Assembly: GCA_963794185.1 (NCBI GenBank)
Contig: CAWCDM010000003.1
Location: 1-64,000, forward strand
Direction: 5' to 3'
DNA length: 64,000 bases
DNA from: JAMXLO01 sp963794185
Lineage (GTDB): Bacteria > Pseudomonadota > Alphaproteobacteria > Acetobacterales > Acetobacteraceae
Under the pieces are notes generated by a model that saw only the letters and a program-made list of their open reading frames with translations, did no database searches and had not been told where the DNA came from. Of the stretch, positions 43,201 through 53,115 are shown in pieces; position 1 is the stretch's first letter; each line of letters starts with the position of its first letter. The position numbers and the translations under genes are program-made.

Positions 43201-44842
43201 GTCCGACTCCAGCCGACCGGCGCCGGCCGGTGCCGATCTCCTGCGCAATCCGCACCTCAACAGGGGCAGCGCGTTCCCGCTCGCGGACCGCCGCGCGCTG
43301 CGCATCGAGGGCCTGCTGCCGCCGGTGGCCGACACGCTCGACATCCAGATCGCGCGCGTCCATGCGCAGCTTGCCGCGCTCGACAGCGATCTGCAGAGAT
43401 ACCTGTTCCTCAGCGATCTGCAGTCGCGCAACGAGGTGCTGTTCTACGCCGTGGTGATGTCGGACCCGGCGACCTTCATGCCGCTGGTCTACACGCCCAC
43501 CGTGGGCGAGGCGTGCCAGAAGTTCGACCACATATTCCGCGCCTCGCGCGGCCTCTATCTGCCGATCACGGCAAAGGGACGGCTGCGCGAGCTGCTCGCC
43601 AACTGGCCGCAGCCCGACGTGCGCTTCATCGTGGCAACGGACGGCGAGCGCATCCTCGGCCTCGGCGATCTTGGCGTCGGCGGCATGGGCATTCCCGTCG
43701 GCAAGCTTGCCCTCTACACCGCCTGCGCCGGCGTGCCGCCGCAGCTGACGCTGCCAATCACGCTCGATGTCGGCACCAACAATCATGAGCTGCTGGAGGA
43801 TCCGCTGTATCTCGGCCTGCGGCAGAACCGCGTGCGCGGCGCGGAATACGATGCCTTCATCGACGAGTTCGTGCAGGCGGTGCAGGAGCGGTTCCCGAAA
43901 GTGCTGCCTGCAATGGGAGGATTTCGCCAACATCAACGCGGTGCCGATCCTGGAACGCTACCGGGACAGGATCTGCACCTACAACGACGACATCCAGGGC
44001 ACCGCTGCGGTCGCCGCTCGCCGGTATCCTTGGTGCGCTGCGGATCACGAAGCAGAAATTCACCGAGCAGCGCTTCCTGTTCCTCGGCGGCGGCTCGGCC
44101 GCCACGGGCATCGCCGAGCTGATCAGCGAGGCGATGGCGTTGGAGGGCCTGCCGATCGAGCAGGCGCGGGCCCGGAACTGGTTGTTCGACGTCAATGGCC
44201 TGATGACCACCTCGCGCACGGACCTGGCCGATTTCCAGAAGCCGTTCGCGCACGAGCATGCGCCGGTCAGCTCGTTCGTCGCGGCGGTGGAGGCGATCAG
44301 ACCCACCGCGCATCATCGGCGTGAGCACGGTCCCGAAGCTGTTCAATCAGGCGGTGATCGAGGCGATGGCCCGGATCAACGAGCGGCCGATCATCTTCCC
44401 ATACTCCAATCCGACCTCGCGATCGGAATGCACGGCCGAGGAAGCCTACAAATGGTCCGGTGGCCGGGCGGTCTTCGCCAGCGGCAGCCCGTTCCCGCCG
44501 GTGGAGATCGACGGCAAGCGCCTGGTCCCGGGACAGGGCAACAACGTCTACATCTTCCCGGCGATGGGCATGGCGGTGCTGGCGACGGAAGCCCAACGGG
44601 TCACCGAGGCGATGTTCATCATCGCCGCCCGCGCCGTCGCCGAGCAGGTCACCGAAGCCAACCTGGCGGTCGGTCTGATCTATCCGCCGACGAGCAACAT
44701 CCTCGACGCATCGCTGCACACCGCCGCGCGGATCGCCGAATACATCTTCGATCACGATCTCGCTGGCGTCGCGCGCCCGGCCGACATCGATGCCCATGTG
44801 CGCGCCCAGGCGTACAAGCCAGTCTACGCCGCATCGGTCTGA
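43201..44842 (+). pseudogene. maeA: NAD-dependent malic enzyme, frameshifted
   Basis: About 545 residues when corrected, the size of E. coli MaeA. Start ATG 43201 after AAGGAGG. Signs: YTPTVGEACQKFDHIFR, GERILGLGDLGVGGMGIPVG (NAD-site region), TLDVGTNNHELLEDPLY, WEDFANINAVPILERYRD, CTYNDDIQGTAAVA (metal-binding), FLFLGGGSAATGIAELI (second dinucleotide fold), FPYSNPTSRSECTAEEAY. It decarboxylates malate to pyruvate. Three single extra bases near 43913, 44023 and 44300 split the frame. It sits between intact fumC and an intact exporter. Confidence 0.88.
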
Positions 44843-44849
44843 ACGCGGC

Positions 44850-46136
44850 GTGAGGGACCAGTCCGCCCCGGACGCGGCGCAGGTCGAGGAGGTTGCCCAC
44901 CTGTCGCTCCAGGTCGGCCGCCTGCTGCTGTTGAACGGCGCCGACACCGAGGCGGTGGAGACGGCGGTTTCGCGCTTCGCGACGGCGTTCGGCTGCGAGG
45001 CGAATCTGATGGTGACCTATGAGGCGCTGCTGCTCACCGTCGTCGCCGGCGACCACTTTCGCACCAAGATCGGCCACCGGGTGCCGGCGATGAATGTCGG
45101 CCTGACAACGGTCAATGCGGTCAACCGCATCGTGGACGCGGCCGAGAGCGGGCGGCTGGATCTGGCAGAGGCGCGGGCCGAGTTGGATACAATCGAGCAC
45201 CGGCCACCGGAATACGGACGCTGGCTCGTCATTGCCGCCCTCGGGCTGACCGCTGCCAGCCTGAGCCGACTGTTCGGCGGCGACTGGCCGACATTCGCCG
45301 TGACCTGGATCGCTGGCGCGGCGGGGACATGGCTGCGCCTGGAACTGGGCCGGCGGCATGTCAATCTGTTTGCCGTGCCATTCGCCGCCGCTTCCTTGAG
45401 CGGCATCATCGGCGGTGGCGCCGTGCTGTTGGGCGCGAGCGGAACGCCCGCCCTGTGCCTGGTCGCACCAGGAATGATAATCGTGCCGGGTGTGCCGTTG
45501 ATCAACGGTGTGCAGGATATGATCCGGAACCACATGACCTTGGCGATCAGCCGCCTGGGTTTCGCGGGCCTGGTCACGACCGCGATCGCGTTCGGGCTGT
45601 TTGTCGCCACCGTGCTGACCGGCGTGACGATCCCGGTGGAAGCACCCGCGCGGGCGATCGGGATACCGGAAGACGCCGTGTTCTCGGCGCTTGCAGCGCT
45701 CGGCTACGCCTTTCTGTTCAATGTACCGGCGCGTGTGGCCTGGGCCTGCGTCGTGTGCGGCGTTGCCAGCCACACCACACGAACACTCTGCGTCCAATTG
45801 GGGATCGACATCATCGCCGGCACACTGATCGGCGCGCTGGCGGCGGGGTCCCTGGCGCAAGCCTTCGCACGACATTTTCATGCGCCTGCTGCCACGTTCG
45901 CCTTTCCCGGCGTCGTCGCCATGGTGCCTGGCGCCTACGCTTTCCGAGCCGCCCTCGGCTTCCTTCAGATCGCGCACCACAGCGCCGTTCAGCCGCTGGT
46001 GGCGGATACGTTGGCGCTGGCCATCACGGTCGTTTTGATGGTCGGTGCAATTGCCATCGGCATCGCCATCCCAGCCGTTCTTTTTGTCCCGAGGAGGACC
46101 CTGCAAGCTGCGACGTTCCCGCCTGCGCGAAGCTGA
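44850..46136 (+). CDS. ThrE-family threonine/serine exporter
   Basis: 428 residues starting at GTG 44850, 7 bases after the maeA stop. The N-terminal cytosolic ThrE domain is VAHLSLQVGRLLLLNGADTE, then hydrophobic helices, and the second half is a ThrE_2 module (CVVCGVASHTTRTLC, FPGVVAMVPGAYAFRA). Both parts in one chain is the fused form of the ThrE/YjjP-YjjB family, which exports threonine, serine or dicarboxylates such as succinate. Next to fumC and maeA, dicarboxylate export is a reasonable guess. Confidence 0.85.
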   Translation: MRDQSAPDAAQVEEVAHLSLQVGRLLLLNGADTEAVETAVSRFATAFGCEANLMVTYEALLLTVVAGDHFRTKIGHRVPAMNVGLTTVNAVNRIVDAAESGRLDLAEARAELDTIEHRPPEYGRWLVIAALGLTAASLSRLFGGDWPTFAVTWIAGAAGTWLRLELGRRHVNLFAVPFAAASLSGIIGGGAVLLGASGTPALCLVAPGMIIVPGVPLINGVQDMIRNHMTLAISRLGFAGLVTTAIAFGLFVATVLTGVTIPVEAPARAIGIPEDAVFSALAALGYAFLFNVPARVAWACVVCGVASHTTRTLCVQLGIDIIAGTLIGALAAGSLAQAFARHFHAPAATFAFPGVVAMVPGAYAFRAALGFLQIAHHSAVQPLVADTLALAITVVLMVGAIAIGIAIPAVLFVPRRTLQAATFPPARS

Positions 46137-46313
46137 ACCGGCGGCCAGTGCTCAACGATTATGACACTGAGGCACCGCTGTCATCGTCATGCCGACCAGT
46201 GGGCACACCATGACGGGGAGCACCTGCGGAGGAGCCAATCTAATCAGCTTTCGCTGTAATACCAAAGTAATACCAAACGGTGATAATGTTCGCTCTCCGA
46301 CCTGGACTTCCAC

Positions 46314-46352
46314 GTCATGGCGGGCGAAGCATGCCCCGGCGAAGGCCGGGGG
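46314..46352 (+). repeat. Dispersed GTCATGG repeat, copy C
   Basis: GTCATGGCGGGCGAAGCAT followed by GCCCCGGCGAAGGCCGGGGG, identical over most of its length to copy B read on its own strand. It is followed by CGTGGATG-containing sequence resembling the inner part of the repeat at 32386. It lies in the 330-base gap after the exporter gene, which holds no other feature. Confidence 0.7.
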
Positions 46353-46467
46353 CCCGCTATTCACCTCTATGCTGATCGCAGCACCGAACGACGTGGATGC
46401 CGAGCGCCGACCGGTGGGTCACTGTCACGGGCCGTTAGGTACAAGATACGCCCGTGTCGAGTTCAAG

Positions 46468-47337
46468 TCACCGTCGATCCGCCTTTTGTCGATTCGCGTC
46501 AGCGGCCGATCCGGCTGACCCGAACGCTGAAACGCGATCAAGGCCAGAAGCCATGGTCAGGACGAATGGAGTGGGTCCGCCACTCCGCGACGTCACCGCT
46601 TGCACCTGCCTGCGATAGACCTCCGCGAGGTCTGGCGTCTGCGAGTGATAGTAGCCCACCGCCACCATCCAATTACCGGCCGCCATCGTGTGCAGCTCCT
46701 TTAGGAAGCGGGCGGCGTAGTCGGCGTTGGCTGCCGGATCGAAAGCCTGCTCCAGGGACGCGAAGGCGGCGGGATGATGCATCAGGTTGACCTGCGCACA
46801 ACCCGTATCGATCGAGCGCGTGCCACGGGCCTGAGCCTGCCGCACCCACGTGATCGCCTGCGTCTTGGTATCGAAGTAGTGGGCCTCGCCCTCGACGTTG
46901 ATCGTCCACGGCCAGGGCTGGCGCGCGCCCGTGATCTCGTTGCGACGGCCGCTCTCGACGATGCCGATCGCCTGCAGGAGACCGGCTGGGATCGCGTACC
47001 GCGCCTCGGCAGCAGCCAGTGCAGCCCGGCACACGGCCCCGACTGACATCAGCAGCCTCGGTCCGAGCGACCCAGGTATGGCAGCCGTGTAAAGCGGCGT
47101 GGGGTCGACCGGATATCGTGTGATCCGTGACGCCGGCGACCGATACTGTGCTGCATAATCCCGGGTCGGCAGGCGCAGCCGCGTGCTCGGATCGGCGCCG
47201 AGGAGACCCTCGGCCGACGCGAGACCAGGTGCGATGGCGAGCACGAGAGTGAGGAGAATGCAAAGGCGCCTGAGCGCGATTGCCGTCCGCTCGGCACATT
47301 CCGCCCATTCGTAAGCCACGACCACGCGAACGGGCAT
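46468..47337 (-). CDS. Exported lytic transglycosylase (SLT domain)
   Basis: 289 residues from ATG 47337. A hydrophobic N-terminal stretch ends in a signal-peptidase site near residue 42 (LAIAPGLASA). The SLT core begins AIPAGLLQAIGIVESGRRN with catalytic Glu128, then PWPWTINVEG, GCAQVNLMHHPAAF and NADYAARFLKELH, and VGYYHSQTPDLAEVYRR. Such enzymes cut peptidoglycan glycan strands; the PWPWTINV form is shared with proteins used in flagellar or conjugative cell-wall opening. No such system is visible here. Confidence 0.88.
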   Translation of the reverse strand: MPVRVVVAYEWAECAERTAIALRRLCILLTLVLAIAPGLASAEGLLGADPSTRLRLPTRDYAAQYRSPASRITRYPVDPTPLYTAAIPGSLGPRLLMSVGAVCRAALAAAEARYAIPAGLLQAIGIVESGRRNEITGARQPWPWTINVEGEAHYFDTKTQAITWVRQAQARGTRSIDTGCAQVNLMHHPAAFASLEQAFDPAANADYAARFLKELHTMAAGNWMVAVGYYHSQTPDLAEVYRRQVQAVTSRSGGPTPFVLTMASGLDRVSAFGSAGSAADANRQKADRR

Positions 47338-47489
47338 TGGAAGCCTTTCCTTCCGGGGGGCAGACAGGAATATGAGCGAAGCAGGCTGCTTGTTTTCCAA
47401 TAGAGATGAAAGCAACTTGCAGTTGCGATGCCTTCACGAGCCGCACGATGCGGCCGGAATTGCACCACCTCCAACGATGGCTACTCTGA

Positions 47490-47731
47490 ATAGTGCGCGA
47501 CCGAGCCCGCGCCGCTGTCGCCTTCTTCTTGTCCACGCGTCTGTTCGGCGTGGCGTCGGCTCAGGCGTGCAGCGCCGGTCTTGGACAGCGGTAAGTCTCG
47601 GTCCGGCGTCGTCCGGCACATCGGCTGTGCCGGTGCAGGGCGGCAGTGCACGCACGCGGTCTGATCATACCCGTAGCCGCCCCGACTTGCCTTACGTCCG
47701 GGTCTACGACCGCAAGGCGAGCGTGGTGTGA
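47490..47731 (+). pseudogene. Possible small exported protein, frame unclear
   Basis: A GTG start at 47490 leads into a signal-like run (RAAVAFFLSTRLFGVASAQA) and then stops after 32 codons; another frame continues to 47731 and ends PDLPYVRVYDRKASVV. One or two base changes would join them, but the required shifts are not unique. The remaining bases of the 47338-47844 gap show nothing else. Treat as tentative. Confidence 0.25.
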
Positions 47732-47844
47732 AGCACTTCAGTTCCCGATGCCTCTCAAAGACCCATCTCTCCGCCATCGCAAACGATGCGATGCAACAGA
47801 ACGGGGCCCCTCCAAACGAGAGCTCCGCACTCAGGAGAGAGATC

Positions 47845-48111
47845 ATGAAGACCATGCTTCTTGCCGCCGCTGCCGCGCTCAGCCTTGGCATCGGTTCTGC
47901 TTACGCGGGCGATGGTGAAGGTCCGGCGGGCGGCTACGTCTACCCGGGCTCCATCTTTGCGGGTTCCGTCTACGCGGGTGCGGTGCAGAATGCCCCGTCG
48001 GTAGCGGCGGCGCAGAACGGCCGGGCTACCCAGATCTACGGCGCCCATTCGCAGAGCCAGGGCGTCTGGCTGTTCCCGCCCAACCAGGTTGGTGGCGGCG
48101 GTAACAACTGA
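47845..48111 (+). CDS. Small exported glycine-rich protein
   Basis: 88 residues from ATG 47845, with ribosome-binding site AGGAGAGA. Signal peptide MKTMLLAAAAALSLGIGSA, cleavage after AYA. The mature part repeats Y-x-G-(S/A)-x-F/Y-A-G units (GGYVYPGSIFAGSVYAGA) and ends in an NQVGGGGNN tail. No family recognised. A strong hairpin follows the stop. Confidence 0.7.
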   Translation: MKTMLLAAAAALSLGIGSAYAGDGEGPAGGYVYPGSIFAGSVYAGAVQNAPSVAAAQNGRATQIYGAHSQSQGVWLFPPNQVGGGGNN

Positions 48112-48134
48112 CCCTTGCCGGCGCGGCGCTTAAG

Positions 48135-48164
48135 CGGAAGGGCCGGCGCTCGCCGGCCTTTCCG
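48135..48164 (+). terminator. GC-rich hairpin after the small exported protein
   Basis: CGGAAGGGCCGGC, a four-base loop, then GCCGGCCTTTCCG forms a near-perfect 13-base-pair stem 24 bases after the stop. No T run follows, so it may end transcription only partly or stabilise the mRNA. It also lies just beyond the converging MFS gene. Confidence 0.5.
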
Positions 48165-48213
48165 CATGCGTGCGGGTTGCCTCAGCGATTACCGATCACG
48201 AGCGGCGATCATC

Positions 48214-49545
48214 CTACGCCTCGAGTTCGGCTGCAGTGATCGGCCGGCGGATGATCAGGACGTAACCGACTGCGCAGACCAGCCCCACGGCTGCGCTGAA
48301 CAGCAGCGCCGGCACGAACGATCCGGTGCCCTGGACGATGAAACCGGTGATCATCGGCGCAAGTGCCCCTCCGAGATAGCCGCCGAAATTCTGCATCGAG
48401 CCGAGCGAGGCCGTGCAGTTCGTCGGTGCTGCCACCGAGGCCATGGCCCACGCCGAGGAGGTCGACACATAACCCAGGAACATTGCGCCGGAGATGAACG
48501 CGATGGCTACGAGGTTGCTTTCGACCAGTGCAGCCGCCACGGTACACAGCGCCATCCCGGTCAGCGCTGCGGCCATCGGGTATTTGCGGCTGTTCAGCGG
48601 CGACAGCCCATGGCGCAGCATCAGCCGGTCGCACAGCCAGCCGCCGAACAGGCTGCCGAAAATGCCCGCCACGAACGGCACCGCGGTGGCCCAGCCGGTT
48701 GCCTTGATGCTCATGTGCCGCTGCAGCTCCAGATAGCCGGGCAGCCAGGCGGTGAACACCCAGGTGATGTAGATCGCGCCGAAGAAGCCCATGATCATGC
48801 CCCAGGTGGTGCGGCAGGCGAACAGCCGGCGCCATTCGCCCAGGGTCACCGGCTTGCCCTCGCCGGTCGTGTCGCCCTCCGTGCGGTAGCGGTTTTCGTC
48901 CGTGGTCAGTGCGACGGCGCGTGGATCACGGTACAGCGCGCACCAGACCGCGGCGACCACCAGCCCGGCGATGCCCATGATCGCGAACATCCAGCGCCAG
49001 CCGAACCACAGCATCAGGAATGTCAGCAGTGGCGCCGAGATGGCGTTGCCGAGCATCGAGGAGGTGTTCCAGATGCCGGTAGCGGTGCCGCGGTCGCGCG
49101 GGCCGAACCAGTCGCGCACGACGCGCGCGGCAGTGGGGAATTGCGGCGCCTCGCCCAGACCGAGCACGACCCGCGTGACGACGAACTGGGCGAAGCTGGT
49201 GACCAGCCCGGCCGCTGCCTGGGCGCACGACCAGACCACGATAGCGGCCGTGAGCAGCCACCGCGGGCCGAGCCGGTCGACCAGCACGCCGGCCGGCAAT
49301 TGCGCGAAGGCATAGGCCCACAGGAACGCCGACAGCAGCAACCCCATGTCGGCGAGCGACAGGCCGAGCTCCTCCCGGATCAGTACGTTACCGATCGACA
49401 GCGTGGCGCGGTCCACATAGTTCAAGGCGCCGCCGATCACCAACAAGGCCAACGCGCCGCGCTGGATGCCCGTGATGCGCTGCGACCGTTCGGCTGGCAG
49501 TTGTGTGGCCTCGGTTGGAGGCGAGGCAATGACGTCCATGATCAT
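48214..49545 (-). CDS. MFS transporter, anion:cation symporter (ACS) type
   Basis: About 443 residues from ATG 49545. Twelve helices; helix 1 has GGALNYVDRATLSIGN, a signature of the ACS group that imports sugar acids, glucarate or phthalate. Loop 2-3 has LPAGVLVDRLGPRW and helix 4-5 RVVLGLGEAPQFPTAARVV; the second half repeats with GGWLCDRLMLRHG. It is first in the catabolic part of the window. Substrate unknown; sugar acids would fit the hydroxyacid dehydrogenase and aldolase near 60 kb. Confidence 0.87.
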   Translation of the reverse strand: MIMDVIASPPTEATQLPAERSQRITGIQRGALALLVIGGALNYVDRATLSIGNVLIREELGLSLADMGLLLSAFLWAYAFAQLPAGVLVDRLGPRWLLTAAIVVWSCAQAAAGLVTSFAQFVVTRVVLGLGEAPQFPTAARVVRDWFGPRDRGTATGIWNTSSMLGNAISAPLLTFLMLWFGWRWMFAIMGIAGLVVAAVWCALYRDPRAVALTTDENRYRTEGDTTGEGKPVTLGEWRRLFACRTTWGMIMGFFGAIYITWVFTAWLPGYLELQRHMSIKATGWATAVPFVAGIFGSLFGGWLCDRLMLRHGLSPLNSRKYPMAAALTGMALCTVAAALVESNLVAIAFISGAMFLGYVSTSSAWAMASVAAPTNCTASLGSMQNFGGYLGGALAPMITGFIVQGTGSFVPALLFSAAVGLVCAVGYVLIIRRPITAAELEA

Positions 49546-49821
49546 GTCCTTCCAATGAGCCGTCAGCATGCTGAACCGTTGGTACGATGAGTCACCGGCC
49601 CATAGCCGTCATTGATTTGCATCAATCCGCGCGCGGCGGATGTCGATCCCGCGGACGGCTCCGGCACGACCCGCAGGGGCACCGTGCTCGAGGCAGCGTC
49701 GTCAGGAGCGCTTAAACCTGGATCGACCCAAGATCAGAACAACGCCGAGAGCCGCCGTCATGAGCACGCACCACACGTCAATCCTCGCGCGCTACAGTTG
49801 CGACATCCAAACAGCCGGGGT

Positions 49822-50514
49822 CTAGCCCTGGTCGGTCAGCATACGCGTCAGCTCATCGGGCATGCTGAGCATCGGATAATGTCCGGTGTCCAACTCCAAC
49901 CATCTTGCGCCCAGGCGAGCAGCGGCGCGGCGTTGGTGCGCCTCTCCCGGATTGGCGGCTTTGCGGCACCAGATCACCGTCGCCTTCCAGCTCTGGTCCC
50001 AGAAATCGGTCAGCTTCACCGGGGTCTCGGAGCATCCGGTCGGATGCGGGGTATACCGATCGAGCACCCAGGTCCGCGTCGCCGGATCCAGGTCGGCGAA
50101 CAGGCCCTTTTCGGCGTCCTCGCGCGAGGGCGCCGAAGCCAGCACAGCCGGGCCGGTGGTGGCGCGCTTCACGATGTCGCGGGTGCGCTCCCCATTGAAC
50201 AAGGCCAGGGCATCCACCAGCACCAAACGTGCGACACGGTGCCGCATCGCCTCCGCCGCTCCGCAGACCACCATGCCGCCCGAACTGGTGCCGACCAGCA
50301 CCACATCGTGCAGATCTTCGTAGAACAGCAGGTCGCCGACCTCAGTCACGTACGTCGATGTGTCGATGCCTGGGCGTAGTTGGTGCCGTCGCTCGGCGCA
50401 GCCGTCCATCGTCGGGGCATACACCGTGTGGCCAGCGCTGCGCAGGCGCATCGCGACGCGCTGCCAGATCCAGCCGCCCTGATAAGACCCGTGGATCAGC
50501 ACGAATGTTGTCAT
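49822..50514 (-). CDS. Alpha/beta hydrolase
   Basis: 230 residues. Starts with the oxyanion strand TTFVLIHGSYQGGWIWQRV; the nucleophile elbow is LVGTSSGG (Ser77), the acid is near LVLVDALA, and the base is His in DTGHYPML close to the end. The HG-x-x-x-GG-W start places it with the MhpC/salicylate-esterase-like group. No membrane or signal segment. Esterase activity is likely, substrate unknown. Confidence 0.85.
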   Translation of the reverse strand: MTTFVLIHGSYQGGWIWQRVAMRLRSAGHTVYAPTMDGCAERRHQLRPGIDTSTYVTEVGDLLFYEDLHDVVLVGTSSGGMVVCGAAEAMRHRVARLVLVDALALFNGERTRDIVKRATTGPAVLASAPSREDAEKGLFADLDPATRTWVLDRYTPHPTGCSETPVKLTDFWDQSWKATVIWCRKAANPGEAHQRRAAARLGARWLELDTGHYPMLSMPDELTRMLTDQG

Positions 50515-50604
50515 AAGTTTCCTCCCTCAGCCATGCGGTTGGCCGCTGCGTTGCAGCGCCGCCTTACCCGGTTCGACAAGCCGGCATAGGCCCGGGAACT
50601 GCGA

Positions 50605-51450
50605 TCAGGCGCGTAATTGGCGGATCAATCCTGCCCAGCGGTCCAATATGGGCAGAATCTTGTCCGCGCCCTCCGCGGGCAGGCTGACGTTCACCCGGGC
50701 AGCACCGAGGTCGCGGAACCGTTGCAGCTGGACGAGGTCCTCCGGAGCGCCGCCGAGCGTCACCGGCAACGACTGTGGGTCACGCCCGGCTTCGGTTGCC
50801 ATCTGGCGGAAACGGGGCATGTACTCGTCAGGATTGCCGCTGCTCGCGTTCGGAAACCAGCCATCGCCGTAGCGGATCGCCCGTCGGGCGGCCCACGGAA
50901 AGGCGCCGCCAAGGAGGATCGGTGGATGCGGCTTCTGCGTCGGCTTGGGCCAGGTCTGCATCGACGGGACCTTGACGATCTCGCCGTTGTATTCGGCGGT
51001 AGACTTGGTCCAGATCTCCTTCATCGCCTCCATCTGTTCGCGCATCTTCTTCATGCGGGTGGCGAAGACGGTTCCGTGGGCCTCGATCTCCTCGACATTC
51101 CAGCCGCCTCCGATGCCGAATAGAAACCGCCCGCCGCTCACCTGATCGATCGATGCGACCAGCTTGGCCGTCTGGATCGTATCGCGCTGAATGACGAGGC
51201 AGATCCCGGTGGCGACCTTGAGCTTCTTGGTGGCGCCAGCGGCAGCGGTCAGGGTGACGAAGGGATCCATGACGTCGTAGTACCGCTTCGCCAGTTCACC
51301 ACCACCGGGTGGCGGCGTACGCCGGGGCACCGGGATGTGCGAATGCTCCGCCGCCCACAGTGTGTCGAACCCACGTTCCTCGAGCGCGACGGCGAGTTCG
51401 GCCGGGGAGATCGAGTAGTCGGTGAAGAAGATTGACGCACCGAATTCCAT
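50605..51450 (-). CDS. LLM-class F420/FMN-dependent oxidoreductase
   Basis: 281 residues of the luciferase-like monooxygenase fold: ELAVALEERGFDTLWAAEHS, TGICLVIQRDTIQTAKLVAS and the family signature SGGRFLFGIGGGWNVEEIE, then KPHPPILLGGAFPWAARRA. The TIGR03619-type layout suggests F420, but FMN use cannot be excluded and no F420 synthesis gene is seen. It is divergent from the MmgE/PrpD gene, with 147 bases between starts. Confidence 0.87.
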   Translation of the reverse strand: MEFGASIFFTDYSISPAELAVALEERGFDTLWAAEHSHIPVPRRTPPPGGGELAKRYYDVMDPFVTLTAAAGATKKLKVATGICLVIQRDTIQTAKLVASIDQVSGGRFLFGIGGGWNVEEIEAHGTVFATRMKKMREQMEAMKEIWTKSTAEYNGEIVKVPSMQTWPKPTQKPHPPILLGGAFPWAARRAIRYGDGWFPNASSGNPDEYMPRFRQMATEAGRDPQSLPVTLGGAPEDLVQLQRFRDLGAARVNVSLPAEGADKILPILDRWAGLIRQLRA

Positions 51451-51597
51451 GGCTGTGTGCCTTCACTTGTGATGTGGCGATGCTGGCCTGTTCCGGTCTC
51501 GGTGGCAAACGCGACTATGGCCCGTCCCTCAGCCATCGCAGCGTTACCCCAGGCCGCATATAACCGCTGTCCGCAAGGCACCGAAGGAGAGCTCAAA

Positions 51598-52965
51598 GTG
51601 GCACGGCAGGTCGAAGAGCTGGCGGCATTCATCGCGGCGACGCAGTGGGATGATGTCCCGGCCTCCGTGCAGCACCATACCAGGCTCGTGCTGCTCGACA
51701 CGCTGGGGGTGATCCTCGCGGGCGCCGAGCGGCCCGAGGTGCGGCAATTGCGCGCACGGCTCGCGGACGGCGCCGGCACGGGCGCCACAATCTATGCCCG
51801 TGGCTGGCCAACACATGATCCACGCACCGCCGCGCTGCTCAACGGCATTGCCGGGCGGTCCATCGAGCTGTGCGAGGGTCTGCGCCTCGTCTCCGGTCAG
51901 GCAGCGATGCAGGTACTCCCAGGCGTGCTGGCGGTGGGCGAGCAGGCGCGAAGCACCGGGCGCGAAATGCTGACGGCATTGCTTCTCGGCTATGATGTCG
52001 CGGCCCGTTTCGCTGCGGGGTTCACACCGCGGCCGCTCGCGCATCAGAACGGTCAGGTGTCACTGTTGGCAGCGGCAGCGGCTGGAGCACGCCTGCGCGG
52101 TCTCGATGCGCACGGGATCAGTCGCGCCATGCGCATTGCGACAACACTGGTGCTGACGCCGAGCTACACCAACGCGGTGGCTGGCGCGACCGCGCTGAAC
52201 GTCGCCGGCGGCATGAGTGGCCTTGCCGCCGCGCTGGCGCCTGAGCTGGCGCTCGCCGGTTTCGAAGCGCAGGACGATGCGATCGAGCAAGCGTTGGGCC
52301 AACTGGTGGGCGCAGGGTTTACACCGGACGGCCTGTTGGACGAACTTGGCACGACCTGGCACATCACACGCAACTATTTCCGGCTTTACGCGTGTTGCAA
52401 CCCGATCCATCCGGCGCTCGATTGCCTCCACGACGCTCTGGCCGAACTGCGCCCGGGCCCTGAGGAGATCGCGCACATCGACATCGCGACCTATGGCTTT
52501 GCCGCAGTCATGCGCAACCCGGATCCGCCGAACTATTTCGCCTCGAAATACTCGCTGCCGCACGCCGCCGCCACCATGGCGGTGCGAGGCCATGCCGGTT
52601 ACGCTGCACTTGACGATGCTGCGGTGCATGATCCCGCCATCGTCTCGCTTCGCCATCGTGTAACAGTCACGGAGGACCCAGCGATGACCGCCTTGGCGCC
52701 GCGACTTCGGCCAGCTCGCGTGACGGTGGTTCTGACCGATGGCCGCAGTGCCACCTGTGCCCGAGACAGCCACAGAGGCGACTTTCGGTTTCCGTTTGCG
52801 GAGGCGGAGTTGCGTGAAAAATTCCGGGAGCTGGCTGGGGTTGCACTGACACCGGAGGGGGTGACATCGGTTGAACAAGCAGTGGATCACTGCGACAAGT
52901 GGGGCAATGTCGGCGTGCTGACGGCGCTCTGCCGGCGCCACGGCCGCCCGTACGTCCGATCGTGA
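51598..52965 (+). CDS. MmgE/PrpD family protein
   Basis: 455 residues from GTG 51598, which has the ribosome-binding site GAAGGAGA; earlier in-frame starts lack one. The N-terminal helical domain starts VEELAAFIAATQWDDVP, with LVLLDTLGVILAGAERPEV typical of the family; the middle has AGFTPRPLAHQ and the C-terminal lobe FRLYACCNPIHPALD and KYSLPHAAATMAV. Relatives include 2-methylcitrate dehydratase and cis-aconitate decarboxylase, but many members act on other acids. Specific reaction unknown. Confidence 0.87.
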   Translation: MARQVEELAAFIAATQWDDVPASVQHHTRLVLLDTLGVILAGAERPEVRQLRARLADGAGTGATIYARGWPTHDPRTAALLNGIAGRSIELCEGLRLVSGQAAMQVLPGVLAVGEQARSTGREMLTALLLGYDVAARFAAGFTPRPLAHQNGQVSLLAAAAAGARLRGLDAHGISRAMRIATTLVLTPSYTNAVAGATALNVAGGMSGLAAALAPELALAGFEAQDDAIEQALGQLVGAGFTPDGLLDELGTTWHITRNYFRLYACCNPIHPALDCLHDALAELRPGPEEIAHIDIATYGFAAVMRNPDPPNYFASKYSLPHAAATMAVRGHAGYAALDDAAVHDPAIVSLRHRVTVTEDPAMTALAPRLRPARVTVVLTDGRSATCARDSHRGDFRFPFAEAELREKFRELAGVALTPEGVTSVEQAVDHCDKWGNVGVLTALCRRHGRPYVRS

Positions 52966-52974
52966 AGGGAAGCC

Positions 52975-53115
52975 TTGTTGTGACGGCTGAAGCGGAACGG
53001 TGTCAATTCCACACCGTCGATGCATGAGAACAGCGCCTGTTCCTCGCTCTGCGTGACGATGGCCTCCGCTTGTGTCAGACTTGCAGGACCGTACCGTTCG
53101 AACAAATAATGGGTC
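52975..53115 (-). pseudogene. Possible N-terminal fragment of an AlkB-like protein
   Basis: The minus-strand frame reads YLFERYGPASLTQAEAIVTQ and then EEQALFSCIDGVELTPFRF, which resembles the N-terminal region of AlkB-type dioxygenases (EExALIxxID-x-xELxPFRF). The sequence that should follow is missing: the frame runs into the antisense of the MmgE/PrpD gene. No start or catalytic residues remain. The rest of the 52966-53415 gap shows only unconvincing short frames. Confidence 0.35.
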
